The notes under the pieces were generated by a model. That model saw only the letters and a list, made by a program, of their open reading frames with translations, did not search any database and was not told the origin of the DNA. From an uncultured Alphaproteobacteria bacterium (GTDB taxonomy: Bacteria; Pseudomonadota; Alphaproteobacteria; Methylaequorales; Methylaequoraceae), in NCBI GenBank assembly GCA_902579395.1, contig CACHGK010000002.1, forward strand, positions 83,378-147,377: a DNA stretch of 64,000 nucleotides, given 5' to 3'. Made by a program: the position numbers and the translations under genes. Below, in pieces: positions 23,610 through 34,963 of this stretch. The number at the start of each line of letters is the position of its first letter. Within the stretch, counting starts at the first letter, position 1.

Positions 23610-23942
23610 ATGACTTTGAATTTAGAAATAATTTCACCACAAAATATTTTTTACAGCCAGGAAGTCGAGTTAGTTATTCTTCCAGGCATTGAGGGTGATT
23701 TTGGTGTTTTAAAAAACCACATGCCCTTATTAACTTATTTAAGACTTGGGATAATATATGTATATAAACAAAAAAAACTTATGAATTCTTTTTTAGTTAA
23801 TGGTGGTATAGTTGAAGTCTTAGATAATAAATGCACATTATTGACCGAAGATATTTTAGAGTCAAAAGATTTTAAAGTTCAATCTGATAGCAATATAGAA
23901 AAACTTAAATTAAAGTTGACGAAAAATTTACACTACAAATGA
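23610..23942 (+). CDS. atpC: F1F0 ATP synthase epsilon subunit, short C-terminus
   Basis: Epsilon sits at the foot of gamma. Residues 1 to about 85 are the complete beta-sandwich domain, with the motif LPGIEGDFGVLKNHMPLL. Only about 25 residues follow, so the two-helix C-terminal domain found in 130-140 residue homologues is mostly missing. In Alphaproteobacteria the inhibitory role has been assigned to the zeta subunit, so loss of the epsilon hairpin is plausible. The 3' end overlaps the convergent rppH gene by 10 bases. Confidence 0.94.
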   Translation: MTLNLEIISPQNIFYSQEVELVILPGIEGDFGVLKNHMPLLTYLRLGIIYVYKQKKLMNSFLVNGGIVEVLDNKCTLLTEDILESKDFKVQSDSNIEKLKLKLTKNLHYK

Positions 23943-24415
23943 TCAACAAACTTTTTAAACTCATTTATAACTGAGGTATAAAGTTTTTTTTTAAATGGAA
24001 CAACCAACTCAATTGATTCAAATGGATTTATCCATTTCCACTCACAAAATTCAGGTTTACCAAAACCTTTAATATTTATCTGATTGTCATTACCTTCAAA
24101 TCGGCAGGCAAACCATATTTGTTTTTGTCCTACGTACTTACCTTTCCAAATAACACTTATTAACTCTTTTGGAAGTTTATATTTTAGCCACTTTTTAGTT
24201 TTACCAATTATTTTATAATCAGTTTTTAGCCCGGTCTCCTCCATCAGTTCTCTTTTCATTGCTTTTTCGGGTGTTTCTTTATGATCAATTCCTCCTTGGG
24301 GCATTTGCCAGTAATCATTTTTATAATCTAATCTTTTTCCTACCCAGAGTTTATTTTCACTATTGATGAGAAAAATACCTACTCCTCTTCGATAATTCAC
24401 AACATTCATTATCAT
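23933..24415 (-). CDS. rppH: RNA pyrophosphohydrolase (Nudix)
   Basis: RppH removes pyrophosphate from mRNA 5' ends and starts decay. The Nudix box is complete from the Gly-Gly of MPQGGIDHKETPEKAMKREL to EETGL. The family-specific start YRRGVGIFLINSENKLWVGK is present. The 160 residues are typical. It is the last gene of the long rplU-to-rppH run and lies next to ctpA, as in other Alphaproteobacteria. The start could also be the Met two codons further in. Confidence 0.95.
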   Translation of the reverse strand: MIMNVVNYRRGVGIFLINSENKLWVGKRLDYKNDYWQMPQGGIDHKETPEKAMKRELMEETGLKTDYKIIGKTKKWLKYKLPKELISVIWKGKYVGQKQIWFACRFEGNDNQINIKGFGKPEFCEWKWINPFESIELVVPFKKKLYTSVINEFKKFVDHL

Positions 24416-24424
24416 AAATTATAT

Positions 24425-25678
24425 TTAATTTATTGGTTTTTTTACTAAATTTAGAGCCAAAATTAGATCAAAAGCTCTAGTCAGTTGATAATCATCTACA
24501 TCGTCTTCTGCATTTTGAGATTCAGTTTGATTTTTATCACCTGTATCACTTTTTGATTGTTCATTATCAATTGCACCTCTTAAATCAGATTCTTTTCTGG
24601 TCGACCTTTCTTCAACTTTCTTTAACTCAACTTGTTCAACTAAAATATCAGGATCAATACCAGTTTTTTGGATTGATTTTCCTGATGGAGTATAATATTT
24701 TGCTGTTGTTAGCTTTAAAGCAACATCTTCACCAGAGGGAATTATTGTTTGAACAGATCCTTTACCAAAAGATTTGGTTCCCATTATAATAGCCCTTTTA
24801 TGATCTTGTAATGCACCAGCAACAATCTCAGATGCTGAAGCACTGCCTTGGTTAATTAAAACAACCAAGGGCAAACCATTTATCAGATCACTCTTAACTG
24901 CATTGTATCTACTTCCTTGTTTTCCATTCCTTCCTCTTGTTGATACAATTTCTCCTCTCTCAAGGAAGATATCTGTTACATTAACAGCCTGATCTAGAAG
25001 CCCTCCCGGATTATTTCTTAAATCAAGAACATACCCGATTAAATTCTTATTTTTAAAACTTTTGATGGAATTTATTATTTCTCTGTCAACTTTTTGGTTA
25101 AATGACGATACCCTAATATAGCCTATGTTGTTTTCAACATTTGCCTTTACAGCCTTTAATTGAATTATGGCTCTGGTAATTGTAATTTGTAAATTTTCAT
25201 TTTCGTTTCTGTTTACAGTGAGTTTTATTTTCGACCCAACTTTCCCCCTCATTATGGATACAGCTTCTGATAATGTCATTCCTAGAACAGGTTCATCGTC
25301 AAGATGAGTAATCAAATCTCCCGCCTTAATACCTGCTTTTGCGGCTGGAGTATCATCTATTGGTGAGATAACTTTAACAAAACCGTTTTCAAGAGTGACT
25401 TCTATTCCTAACCCACCAAATTCTCCTTTAGTTTGAACTTTAAGTTCATTTAATTCATCATAGTTCAAATAAGTTGAATGTGGATCAAGTGAACTTAACA
25501 TTCCTTCGATAGCTGATTCTATAAGTTCTTTAGATGTAACGTCTTCCACATAATTATTTTTAATTTTTTCAAAAGCCTCTCCAAATAAGTTTAAATATTT
25601 ATAAACATCTCTGTCCTCTTCAGCTGAAGAGAGAAATGGAAAATAGCAAAAGAACAATAAAGTAAATAATTTTTTCAT
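24425..25678 (-). CDS. ctpA: C-terminal processing protease (S41 family)
   Basis: CtpA is a periplasmic serine protease that trims or degrades envelope proteins. A signal peptide (about residues 1-19) is visible. A PDZ domain follows (about 85-165, PAAKAGIKAGDLITHLDDEP), then the S41 catalytic domain with the Ser in NQGSASASEIVAGAL and the Lys in GTKSFGKGSVQTI. The C-terminal 60 residues are acidic and low in complexity. It is 417 residues. It is preceded by the EnvC-like gene, a conserved pair. Confidence 0.95.
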   Translation of the reverse strand: MKKLFTLLFFCYFPFLSSAEEDRDVYKYLNLFGEAFEKIKNNYVEDVTSKELIESAIEGMLSSLDPHSTYLNYDELNELKVQTKGEFGGLGIEVTLENGFVKVISPIDDTPAAKAGIKAGDLITHLDDEPVLGMTLSEAVSIMRGKVGSKIKLTVNRNENENLQITITRAIIQLKAVKANVENNIGYIRVSSFNQKVDREIINSIKSFKNKNLIGYVLDLRNNPGGLLDQAVNVTDIFLERGEIVSTRGRNGKQGSRYNAVKSDLINGLPLVVLINQGSASASEIVAGALQDHKRAIIMGTKSFGKGSVQTIIPSGEDVALKLTTAKYYTPSGKSIQKTGIDPDILVEQVELKKVEERSTRKESDLRGAIDNEQSKSDTGDKNQTESQNAEDDVDDYQLTRAFDLILALNLVKKPIN

Positions 25679-25710
25679 AATATATATATAGTGTTGATTA
25701 TGCAGTTTTT

Positions 25711-26721
25711 TTATAATATCTCAACTTTTGATTTTGGATCAACAATTTTTCCATTTTCTCTTAACTCAAAATAAAGCTGACTTTTGATATTAGATGAAAT
25801 TTTTGCGATAGGCTCTCCAACTAGAACCTCATTTCCAGTAGAAATAAGTAAGTTTCTCATTCCTATTAATACAGACGTAAAACCTTTATCATTTTTTATC
25901 ATTACTAAATTACCAAAACTCTTAAATTTATTTGCATAAACAACAGTTCCATTCATTGGAGACATAACAAATGAATCCTCTTTCACTACAAAAACCATTC
26001 CGTTTTTAAGTTTGTGTTGATCTTTTCCCTCCCCAAAATCAGATAGTACCTGTCCCATTACTGGCATCCTAATTTTTAATCTAATTTTTGAAATAATTTT
26101 TCTTTTTGTTTGAGTCGCGTTGACAAGATCGTTCAAATTTTTTGCTTTTTTTCTTAATTTATTTGCTTCAATCTTTAACTTTTTATTAGGTTTTACTTTC
26201 TTTTGGAGCTTGGCCACCTCAATAATTTTTTTCTCTAGCTTATTTAGTTTCTGGTTGAGAGCCCTTTTTTTTCTTTTATAATTTTCCAATTCCTTGGCAA
26301 GATCTTTGTCGATAGATTTTAAGCTTTCAAGATTCAAAAAATATTCATTGATGCCAGTTTTTACTTTTTTTAAAAAAAACTCCCTTAAAATCTGCTTAGT
26401 AATCAGGTCATCTGATGAATTATTAAAACTTTTTGAAATCCTAGTGAATTGATTAGTATAAAATTTGTCTTGTAGGAAAAAAATTATTCTTCTTCCTAAT
26501 AAGTCTTTGTCTTTGATTTGTCTGTTAAATATTATTTTTTTTTGGGTATTCTTGTCTATATCTATCTTAATTTTTTCTAATTCTTTATTATTTTTTAGTA
26601 TTTCGTTATGAATCTGAACAGTTTGTTTCTTTAAACCATTCAATTTAAGTTTTATTTTAGGTTCTTCTGGAGAGGATTCTTTGTAAAAAAAAATGCAAAT
26701 TAAGAAAAAAAATATTTTCAT
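25711..26721 (-). CDS. EnvC-like LytM-domain protein, degenerate active site
   Basis: The 336-residue protein has a signal sequence, a Lys/Glu-rich coiled coil (about 25-220) and a C-terminal LytM/M23 domain (about 225-336). The zinc ligands of active M23 peptidases are missing: the usual His-containing strand is LYFELRENG here, and the HxxxD segment is replaced around QHKLKNGMVF. EnvC proteins are likewise inactive and activate cell-wall amidases under FtsEX control. The gene overlaps gpmI by four bases. An EnvC role fits, but direct evidence is structural only. Confidence 0.85.
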   Translation of the reverse strand: MKIFFFLICIFFYKESSPEEPKIKLKLNGLKKQTVQIHNEILKNNKELEKIKIDIDKNTQKKIIFNRQIKDKDLLGRRIIFFLQDKFYTNQFTRISKSFNNSSDDLITKQILREFFLKKVKTGINEYFLNLESLKSIDKDLAKELENYKRKKRALNQKLNKLEKKIIEVAKLQKKVKPNKKLKIEANKLRKKAKNLNDLVNATQTKRKIISKIRLKIRMPVMGQVLSDFGEGKDQHKLKNGMVFVVKEDSFVMSPMNGTVVYANKFKSFGNLVMIKNDKGFTSVLIGMRNLLISTGNEVLVGEPIAKISSNIKSQLYFELRENGKIVDPKSKVEIL

Positions 26722-28223
26722 TTTATTAAAGGAATCCCATCCATTTCTGTTGGAATCTTCACATTTAACATTTTCAGGATTGTAGGCGCTATATCTGCCA
26801 AATTTCCCGACTTGACGTTAAAGTTTACATTATCACAGATAATAAAAGGAACTGGATTAATTGAGTGAGTGGTACATGCTAAATTTTTTTTATTATCATA
26901 CATATTATCTGCATTTCCATGATCTGATGTAATAATGAGCGAATATCCATTGTCTTTACAACTCTCATATATTTCACCCAAACATTTATCAACAACTTCA
27001 ACAGCTTTTATTGTTGCTTGAATGTCCCCTGTGTGACCTACCATATCGGGATTAGCAAAATTTGTAACTATCAAGTCATGTTTTTTTTTCTGTAAATTCT
27101 CTAAAACTTTATCTTTAACTTCAAATGCTGACATTTCAGGCTTTCGATCATATGTTTCAACTCTCGGAGAGGGAACTAAAATTCTATCCTCTCCTTCAAA
27201 TTTTTCCTCTACTCCCCCATTAAAAAAATAAGTAACATGAGCATATTTCTCTGTCTCAGCAATACGTAATTGTTTCAGTCCATTTGATGAAATAACTTCC
27301 CCAATAGTATTTTTTATCTCAATACTTTCAAAAATTGGTTTAATTTTTTTTCTTAATCTCTTTGAATATTCAACCATACTAATAGGATTGAAAAATTGAG
27401 GTTTAATTTTTCTATCAAAAAAATTAAAATCTTCGTCAAAAATTGAGGATAAAATTTCTCTCACTCTGTCTGCTCTGTAATTAGTTATAAAAAAACCATC
27501 TCCATCCAATGCTCCTTTATAATTTGCGAAATTAGTTGCTTCGAAAAATTCGTCCGTTACATGTTTATCATAACTTTCCTGGATAGCCATTAAATGGTCT
27601 TCTTTTTTAGGAGCCCCTCCCTCTATTATTGCTTTGTAAGCTTTTTCAATCCTCTCCCATCTATTATCACGATCTAAGGCAAAAAAACGTCCTATTAAGC
27701 TGGTCACTTTTATATTTTGCCTTTTTCCTATTTTTTTTAATAATAATTTTACATTTTCAAATCCACCTAAAGGAGAACTATCTCTTCCATCTAAAATACA
27801 ATGAATAAAAATTTTTGGATTATTCTTATTTAAAATTTCTATCAATTCAAACAAATGATTCTGATGTCCATGAACTCCTCCATCTGAAATTAAACCTATA
27901 ACATGTATTCTTTTGCATTTTTTAATAACTTCATTAATAATTTCTTTATTTCTTATTGTGTTATTTCTAAAAGCTTCTGATATTCGCATAATATCTTGAA
28001 GGATAATTCTTCCTGCACCAATATTTGTATGTCCAACCTCAGAATTCCCAAATTGTCCTTTTGGAAGACCAACACTATTCTCCGAAGCTTTCAATTTAAT
28101 GAATCCAAACTTTTGTGATAATAACTTAAAATTTTTAATTCTTGCCTTAAAGATAGCGTTTTGCGAATGATTTTCTCCTAAGCCCCATCCATCAAGAATA
28201 CATAACAAGATCCTTTTTGACAT
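26718..28223 (-). CDS. gpmI: 2,3-bisphosphoglycerate-independent phosphoglycerate mutase
   Basis: GpmI interconverts 3- and 2-phosphoglycerate using two metal ions. The nucleophilic Ser lies in GQFGNSEVGHTNIGAGRI. Metal ligands are seen in LCILDGWG, FANPDMVGHTGD, TSDHGNADNM and CTTHSINPVPFI. The substrate domain includes SDGGVHGHQNHLFEL and LDGRDSSP. The 501 residues are full length. It lies between rlmH and the EnvC-like gene. Confidence 0.98.
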   Translation of the reverse strand: MSKRILLCILDGWGLGENHSQNAIFKARIKNFKLLSQKFGFIKLKASENSVGLPKGQFGNSEVGHTNIGAGRIILQDIMRISEAFRNNTIRNKEIINEVIKKCKRIHVIGLISDGGVHGHQNHLFELIEILNKNNPKIFIHCILDGRDSSPLGGFENVKLLLKKIGKRQNIKVTSLIGRFFALDRDNRWERIEKAYKAIIEGGAPKKEDHLMAIQESYDKHVTDEFFEATNFANYKGALDGDGFFITNYRADRVREILSSIFDEDFNFFDRKIKPQFFNPISMVEYSKRLRKKIKPIFESIEIKNTIGEVISSNGLKQLRIAETEKYAHVTYFFNGGVEEKFEGEDRILVPSPRVETYDRKPEMSAFEVKDKVLENLQKKKHDLIVTNFANPDMVGHTGDIQATIKAVEVVDKCLGEIYESCKDNGYSLIITSDHGNADNMYDNKKNLACTTHSINPVPFIICDNVNFNVKSGNLADIAPTILKMLNVKIPTEMDGIPLIK

Positions 28224-28231
28224 ATATTTTC

Positions 28232-28678
28232 TTATTTATGATATTGAGAATTTTTTATAATTTCGAAAGCCCTATATATTTGTTCGATTAACATAACTCT
28301 AACCAATAAATGAGGCCATGTCTGATTCCCGAAAGAAATAGTTTGAAATGAATTTTTAAAATAATCATCTAATCCCTCCTCTCCACCAATTATAAAATTT
28401 AATCTTTTGTAGCCATTATCTATCTTGGATTTAAGAGTTTTAGAGAATTGGAAACTGGTCATACTATCTCCAAATTGGTCTAATGTTATAACATAATCAT
28501 CTTTATCAATATGCTTCAATATCTCGTCTTTCTCTAGTTTTTTTTTTTTTTCTTTTGAAAATAATTTTAATTCAATCAAATCTGTATTCACACTTATCCT
28601 TTTTTTATAATAATCAAATATTGATCTATGTGGTTGATTTAATTTAAATTTACCTATTGATAAAATATTAATTTTCAT
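28232..28678 (-). CDS. rlmH: 23S rRNA pseudouridine-1915 N3-methyltransferase
   Basis: RlmH methylates pseudouridine 1915 in helix 69 of 23S rRNA. The SPOUT fold motif is FIIGGEEGLDDYFKN, and the C-terminal motif WPHLLVRVMLIEQIYRAFEI ends in the family tail YHK. The 148 residues match. It lies three bases after rsfS, the common rsfS-rlmH pair. Confidence 0.96.
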   Translation of the reverse strand: MKINILSIGKFKLNQPHRSIFDYYKKRISVNTDLIELKLFSKEKKKKLEKDEILKHIDKDDYVITLDQFGDSMTSFQFSKTLKSKIDNGYKRLNFIIGGEEGLDDYFKNSFQTISFGNQTWPHLLVRVMLIEQIYRAFEIIKNSQYHK

Positions 28679-28681
28679 TCT

Positions 28682-29038
28682 TTAACCAAATCCTACTTTT
28701 TCTTCTTTCAAATCGTTGTTTTTCCAAATCTTTTCCAGTGCATAATGCTCTCTCGTCTCAGGTTTAAAAACGTTAAGTATTACATCTCCAAAATCAACTA
28801 TTAGCCAATCTGTTGACTTTAAACCCTCTGTGGAAATAACATTCTTTTTATTTGATTTGACTACATTATTTACAATTGCGTTTATGTGTCGTGAAGACGT
28901 CCCACTTACAATTATCATATAATCAGCCAGAGCACTTCTATTTTTAACATTGATAACTTCAATATTAAAACCCTTTGATTTTTCAAGATCTTTAACAATT
29001 TTCTTTAAAAGGTTTTTAACCAATGATTTTTTTTTCAT
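28682..29038 (-). CDS. rsfS: Ribosomal silencing factor RsfS
   Basis: RsfS binds L14 and blocks subunit joining when nutrients are low. Family motifs are ALADYMIIVSGTSSRHINAI and STDWLIVDFGDVILNVF. The 118 residues are typical. It overlaps nadD by four bases and precedes rlmH. No catalytic activity is expected. Confidence 0.96.
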   Translation of the reverse strand: MKKKSLVKNLLKKIVKDLEKSKGFNIEVINVKNRSALADYMIIVSGTSSRHINAIVNNVVKSNKKNVISTEGLKSTDWLIVDFGDVILNVFKPETREHYALEKIWKNNDLKEEKVGFG

Positions 29039-29604
29039 CTATTTTTTCTAATTTTTGATGAAGATTTATGATTTTTAAGACCACTAATGAATGACCACAT
29101 TGGAAGAGAAATATTTTTCGTTTTTTCTGATATAAAATTTTTAATTCTTGCTTTCCTAAAAAAATGCAATGCTTTACTTTTTGTAATATTAAAAGAGTAA
29201 GATGGACGATCAAAAATTGCAATCGGAATATTATAAAAAATTTCTTTCCAATGTTTCCATAAATGCAATTTCTCAACATTATCAGCACCCATTAGCCATA
29301 TAAATTTTTTTTTTTTAAATTTTTCTTTAAGATAAAAAATCGTATCAATAGCATATAAATTTTTTTCTTCATCAACCTCTACAACTTTGATTTTTCTTCC
29401 ATCTAAAAAATTCTTTACCAGTTTAACTCTTTTTTTATAATTACTACTTTTAGCTTTAAGTGGATTTTTTTTTGTGACAATCCACCATACTTCAAGAAGG
29501 TCAAGTTTTTTTAAGGCATATTTACTTATAAAAATATGACCATCATGCGGTGGGTCAAAAGTTCCACCAAGAATACCAATATATTTTTTATTAAAAGTAC
29601 TCAA
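29035..29604 (-). CDS. nadD: Nicotinate-mononucleotide adenylyltransferase
   Basis: NadD adenylates nicotinate mononucleotide in NAD synthesis, acting after nadA and nadC seen elsewhere in this window. The nucleotidyltransferase signature is GILGGTFDPPHDGHIFIS. FIWLMGADNVEKLHLW is the substrate loop. The 189 residues are slightly short but complete. It sits one base after proA and overlaps rsfS. Confidence 0.96.
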   Translation of the reverse strand: MSTFNKKYIGILGGTFDPPHDGHIFISKYALKKLDLLEVWWIVTKKNPLKAKSSNYKKRVKLVKNFLDGRKIKVVEVDEEKNLYAIDTIFYLKEKFKKKKFIWLMGADNVEKLHLWKHWKEIFYNIPIAIFDRPSYSFNITKSKALHFFRKARIKNFISEKTKNISLPMWSFISGLKNHKSSSKIRKNR

Positions 29605-29605
29605 A

Positions 29606-30866
29606 CTATGGTCTAACTTGTCCTTTCCCCCTAACTTTATATTTGAAACTGGTTAATTGAGCCACACCAACTGGTCCTCTAGCATGGACTTTTGATGTTG
29701 AGATTCCAATTTCCGCTCCCATTCCAAACTCTCCTCCATCAGCAAACTGTGTTGAGGTATTGTGCATTACAATTCCACTGTCAACATTATTCAGAAAGTA
29801 TTCTGCTACCTCTGAGTCTTCTGAAATTATAGCATCTGTATGACCAGATCCAAATTGATTAACGTGCTTGATAGCCTCTTCTGGTCCTTTTTGAATTGTT
29901 TTAATTGAGACTATTTTATCAAGATATTCAGTAGACCAATCTTCAAGGCTTGCAGGTAAAACAAATGAATCTATTTTTCTTACATGATCGTCACCTCGAA
30001 TTTCACAACCTAATTTTTTTAAAGAGTTTATGACTTTAGGAATATGTGATTCTAAAACTTCTTCATCACATAAAATTGTTTCTGTAGCCCCACAAATACC
30101 AGGTCTTCTCATTTTGGCATTTACAACAACTCTCTCGCAAATATCTGGATCAGATGACTTGTGAATATAAGTGTGACAAATACCATCAAGATGTTTAATT
30201 ACATGCACCCGACTTTCTTCACTTACTCTCTCAATCAAGGATCTCCCACCTCTTGGGATTATAACATCTATAAATTTATCCATTTTTAACATTACACCTA
30301 CTGCCAACCTATCAGTTGTTGGAATATTTTGTAATGCCCCATCAGGCAAGCCAAATTTTTCCATTGATTGTTTTATCAATTTTACTAATTTGTTTGAGGA
30401 TCTAAAACTCTCTTTCCCCCCCCTAAGAATGAGAGTGTTTCCTGATTTAAGACATAAAGCTGCTGCATCCGCAGCAACATTAGGTCTGGATTCGTAAATA
30501 ACTCCAATAACACCCAAAGGTATTGAAACTCTCTCAATTTTTAATCCATTTGGTCTACTCCATCGTCCAAGAACTTTTCCAATGGGATCTTCGAGTTTTG
30601 CAATATCAATTAGTCCTTCACAAATGTTGTCAATTCTACCAGAATCTAGCAGAAGTCTGTCTAACAAGGCTGAGTTTAGACTACTTTTGTGTTCTTCAAT
30701 ATCTTTCGAATTTTCTTCAATTAAGGATTCTTTATTATTTCTTATATTTTCTGCTGCTTGAATTATAACTTGATTCTTTACTTTTGTTGGAAGCAAAGAA
30801 ACATCCAATGAAGAATTTTTTGCTTTGGCTCCAATTTCTAAAACTTCTTTTTCGATCTGATTCTTT

Positions 30867-30874
<8 letters not shown>
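29606..30874 (-). CDS. proA: Glutamate-5-semialdehyde dehydrogenase
   Basis: ProA reduces glutamyl phosphate to glutamate semialdehyde in proline synthesis. The catalytic Cys is in the RRPGICGATETILCD segment. Other motifs are GVIGVIYESRPNVAADAA and IIPRGGRSLIERV. The 422 residues are full length. It overlaps proB by eight bases, so enzyme and kinase are co-translated. Confidence 0.98.
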
Positions 30875-32971
<2,097 letters not shown>

Positions 32972-32980
32972 TTAAATAAA

Positions 32981-33238
32981 TTATTTTTTTAGATCAACAT
33001 TGACAAAGGATTTACTTCCTGATTTTTTCTCAAATGAAACTATACCTTTTTCTAAAGCAAATATAGTGTGGTCCTTTCCAATTGAAACATTCCTACCCGG
33101 ATTAAATTTGGTTCCTCTTTGCCTTATAATAATATTTCCTGGGATTACTGACTCACCTCCGTACTTTTTTACACCAAGACGTCTACCTGCACTATCTCTC
33201 CCATTTCTTGTGCTACCTCCAGCTTTTTTATGAGCCAT
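32981..33238 (-). CDS. rpmA: 50S ribosomal protein L27
   Basis: L27 reaches into the peptidyl transferase centre. The 85 residues start with [20 protein letters not shown], the canonical N-terminus without the cleaved extension of Firmicutes. The motif [20 protein letters not shown] follows. Its start lies inside the end of rplU (11-base overlap). A GGAG site, GGAGATAAAA, precedes the ATG. Confidence 0.98.
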   Translation of the reverse strand: MAHKKAGGSTRNGRDSAGRRLGVKKYGGESVIPGNIIIRQRGTKFNPGRNVSIGKDHTIFALEKGIVSFEKKSGSKSFVNVDLKK

Positions 33239-33626
33239 TTTTATCTCCTTTAGTTAACGACTTATTCGTTTCAGGTTGATTAGTATTTTTTGGTTCAGAC
33301 TGCGGTTTGCTTAACTTAATCTCTTCAATTTTAATTAAAGTAAGATCTTGTCTGTGACCTATTTTTCTTCTGTAATTATGTCTTCTTTTTTTCTTAAAAA
33401 CTATGATTTTTTTATCTCTAATTTGATCAATAACTTTTGCAGTTATTGAAACACCTTTAACAATCGGAGAACCAATATACGCTTCACCTTTTTCATTTTT
33501 CATAAAAATAATTTCATCAAAGGTAATTAAGTCGTCTTTTTTTTGGTTATTTAATTTTGGCAATTTAAGGAAATCTCCAACTTTGACTTTATATTGTTTT
33601 CCTCTATTTTGAAAAATTACTGTCAT
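33228..33626 (-). CDS. rplU: 50S ribosomal protein L21
   Basis: L21 is a large-subunit protein binding 23S rRNA. The core is residues 1-103, with [17 protein letters not shown] and [21 protein letters not shown] polar tail of about 30 residues extends beyond the usual end. It is the first gene of the long minus-strand run and has a good candidate promoter at 33671-33698. Confidence 0.97.
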   Translation of the reverse strand: MTVIFQNRGKQYKVKVGDFLKLPKLNNQKKDDLITFDEIIFMKNEKGEAYIGSPIVKGVSITAKVIDQIRDKKIIVFKKKRRHNYRRKIGHRQDLTLIKIEEIKLSKPQSEPKNTNQPETNKSLTKGDKNGS

Positions 33627-33670
33627 CTTGCCTACTATTGGTTATAATTTTTTGATTATAATTATTCATT

Positions 33671-33698
33671 TTTATACAATGTGAATTTGAATTTTCAA
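33671..33698 (-). promoter_or_regulatory. Candidate sigma-70 promoter for rplU-rpmA-obgE run
   Basis: On the minus strand TTGAAA (33698-33693) and TATAAA (33676-33671) are separated by 16 bases. The expected transcript would start about 40 bases before the rplU ATG. The intergenic region of 162 bases is one of the largest among the core genes. Such boxes also occur by chance in AT-rich DNA, so the call is moderate. Confidence 0.5.
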
Positions 33699-33788
33699 GA
33701 AATATTTATCAATTTCTTAACTTTAAGTAATTTTTATTATCATATTATTATTTTTTATGTTATCAAAATTTAAAAATCAAAGTTTTAT

Positions 33789-34961
33789 ATGAATGATATA
33801 GTAATTACTTCCGCAAAGAGATCACCCATTGGAAAATTCATGGGAAGCCTATCAGGTTTTTCTGCCGCCGAACTTGGTAGTATGGCCATTAATTCAATCC
33901 TTTCCGATACAGGTGTTTCAAGAGATAAAATTGACCAGGTTATTATGGGACAAGTTTTGACTGGAGGTTCTGGTCAAAATCCTGCAAGACAAGCATCTAT
34001 GTTATCAAACCTTCCTGAAAAGGTAAGTGCTTTAACAATTAATCAAGTTTGCGGTTCAGGTTTAAGATCAATTTCGATTGCAGCCCAATCAATTAAATTT
34101 AATGAAAGCAATATAATCATAGCTGGGGGCCAAGAAAGTATGTCTAATGCCCATCACACAATTAATGTTAGAAACGGACTTAAAATGGGTGACGGAAAGT
34201 TAAAGGACAGCATGATCATAGATGGCTTGTGGTGCGCAATGAATGATTACCACATGGGCACAACAGCTGAAAACATCGCTGAAAAATTTAAAATCACTAA
34301 AAAAGATCAAGATGAGTTTGCAACTCTTTCACAAAATAAAGCTGAGAATGCTCAAAAAAATGGATATTTTAAGAATGAGATATTTCCAGTCACAATAAAA
34401 ACTAAAAAAGAGGAAATCTGTTTTGATCAAGACGAATTTCCAAGACACGGCACCACTTTTGAAAAAATCAATTCACTTAAACCAGTTTTTGATAAAAATG
34501 GATCTGTAACAGCAGGAAATGCCTCAGGTTTAAATGACGGTTCTGCAGCTGTAATGATTATGCATGAAAAAAAAGCAGCAGAGATGAATTTGAAACCAAT
34601 TGCTAAAATAGTTTCATCTTCAACTGTAGGAGTTGATCCTGCTATTATGGGAATAGGCCCTGTGCCGGCGGTAAAAAATGCATTAGAGTCTGCAAATTGG
34701 GTCTTAGAAGATTTAGATTTGATTGAAGCAAACGAAGCATTCGCTGCACAATCACTTGCTGTTTCTAAAGAGTTAAACCTTAATATGGACATAGTAAACG
34801 TTAACGGTGGTGCAATTGCCTTAGGTCATCCTATCGGAGCTTCAGGCGCAAGAATTCTGGTTACATTAATACATGAAATGATAAGACAAGATAAAAAAAA
34901 GGGCGTAGCTACATTATGTATCGGTGGAGGACAAGGTGTGGCAATGTGTATTGAAAGGTAG
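33789..34961 (+). CDS. phaA: Acetyl-CoA acetyltransferase (beta-ketothiolase)
   Basis: PhaA condenses two acetyl-CoA to acetoacetyl-CoA, the entry step to polyhydroxybutyrate and the ethylmalonyl-CoA pathway. The acyl-accepting Cys is in INQVCGSGLRSI near residue 89. The His motif is NGGAIALGHPIGASGAR and the second Cys motif is CIGGGQGVAMCIER. The 390 residues are standard. phaB follows after two bases. No PHA synthase is visible in the window, which favours the assimilation role. Confidence 0.95.
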   Translation: MNDIVITSAKRSPIGKFMGSLSGFSAAELGSMAINSILSDTGVSRDKIDQVIMGQVLTGGSGQNPARQASMLSNLPEKVSALTINQVCGSGLRSISIAAQSIKFNESNIIIAGGQESMSNAHHTINVRNGLKMGDGKLKDSMIIDGLWCAMNDYHMGTTAENIAEKFKITKKDQDEFATLSQNKAENAQKNGYFKNEIFPVTIKTKKEEICFDQDEFPRHGTTFEKINSLKPVFDKNGSVTAGNASGLNDGSAAVMIMHEKKAAEMNLKPIAKIVSSSTVGVDPAIMGIGPVPAVKNALESANWVLEDLDLIEANEAFAAQSLAVSKELNLNMDIVNVNGGAIALGHPIGASGARILVTLIHEMIRQDKKKGVATLCIGGGQGVAMCIER

Positions 34962-34963
34962 TT

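Noticed and set aside
33699-33788. Promoter for phaA in the divergent region
   Set aside because: TATGTT is present, but no credible -35 lies at the right distance.
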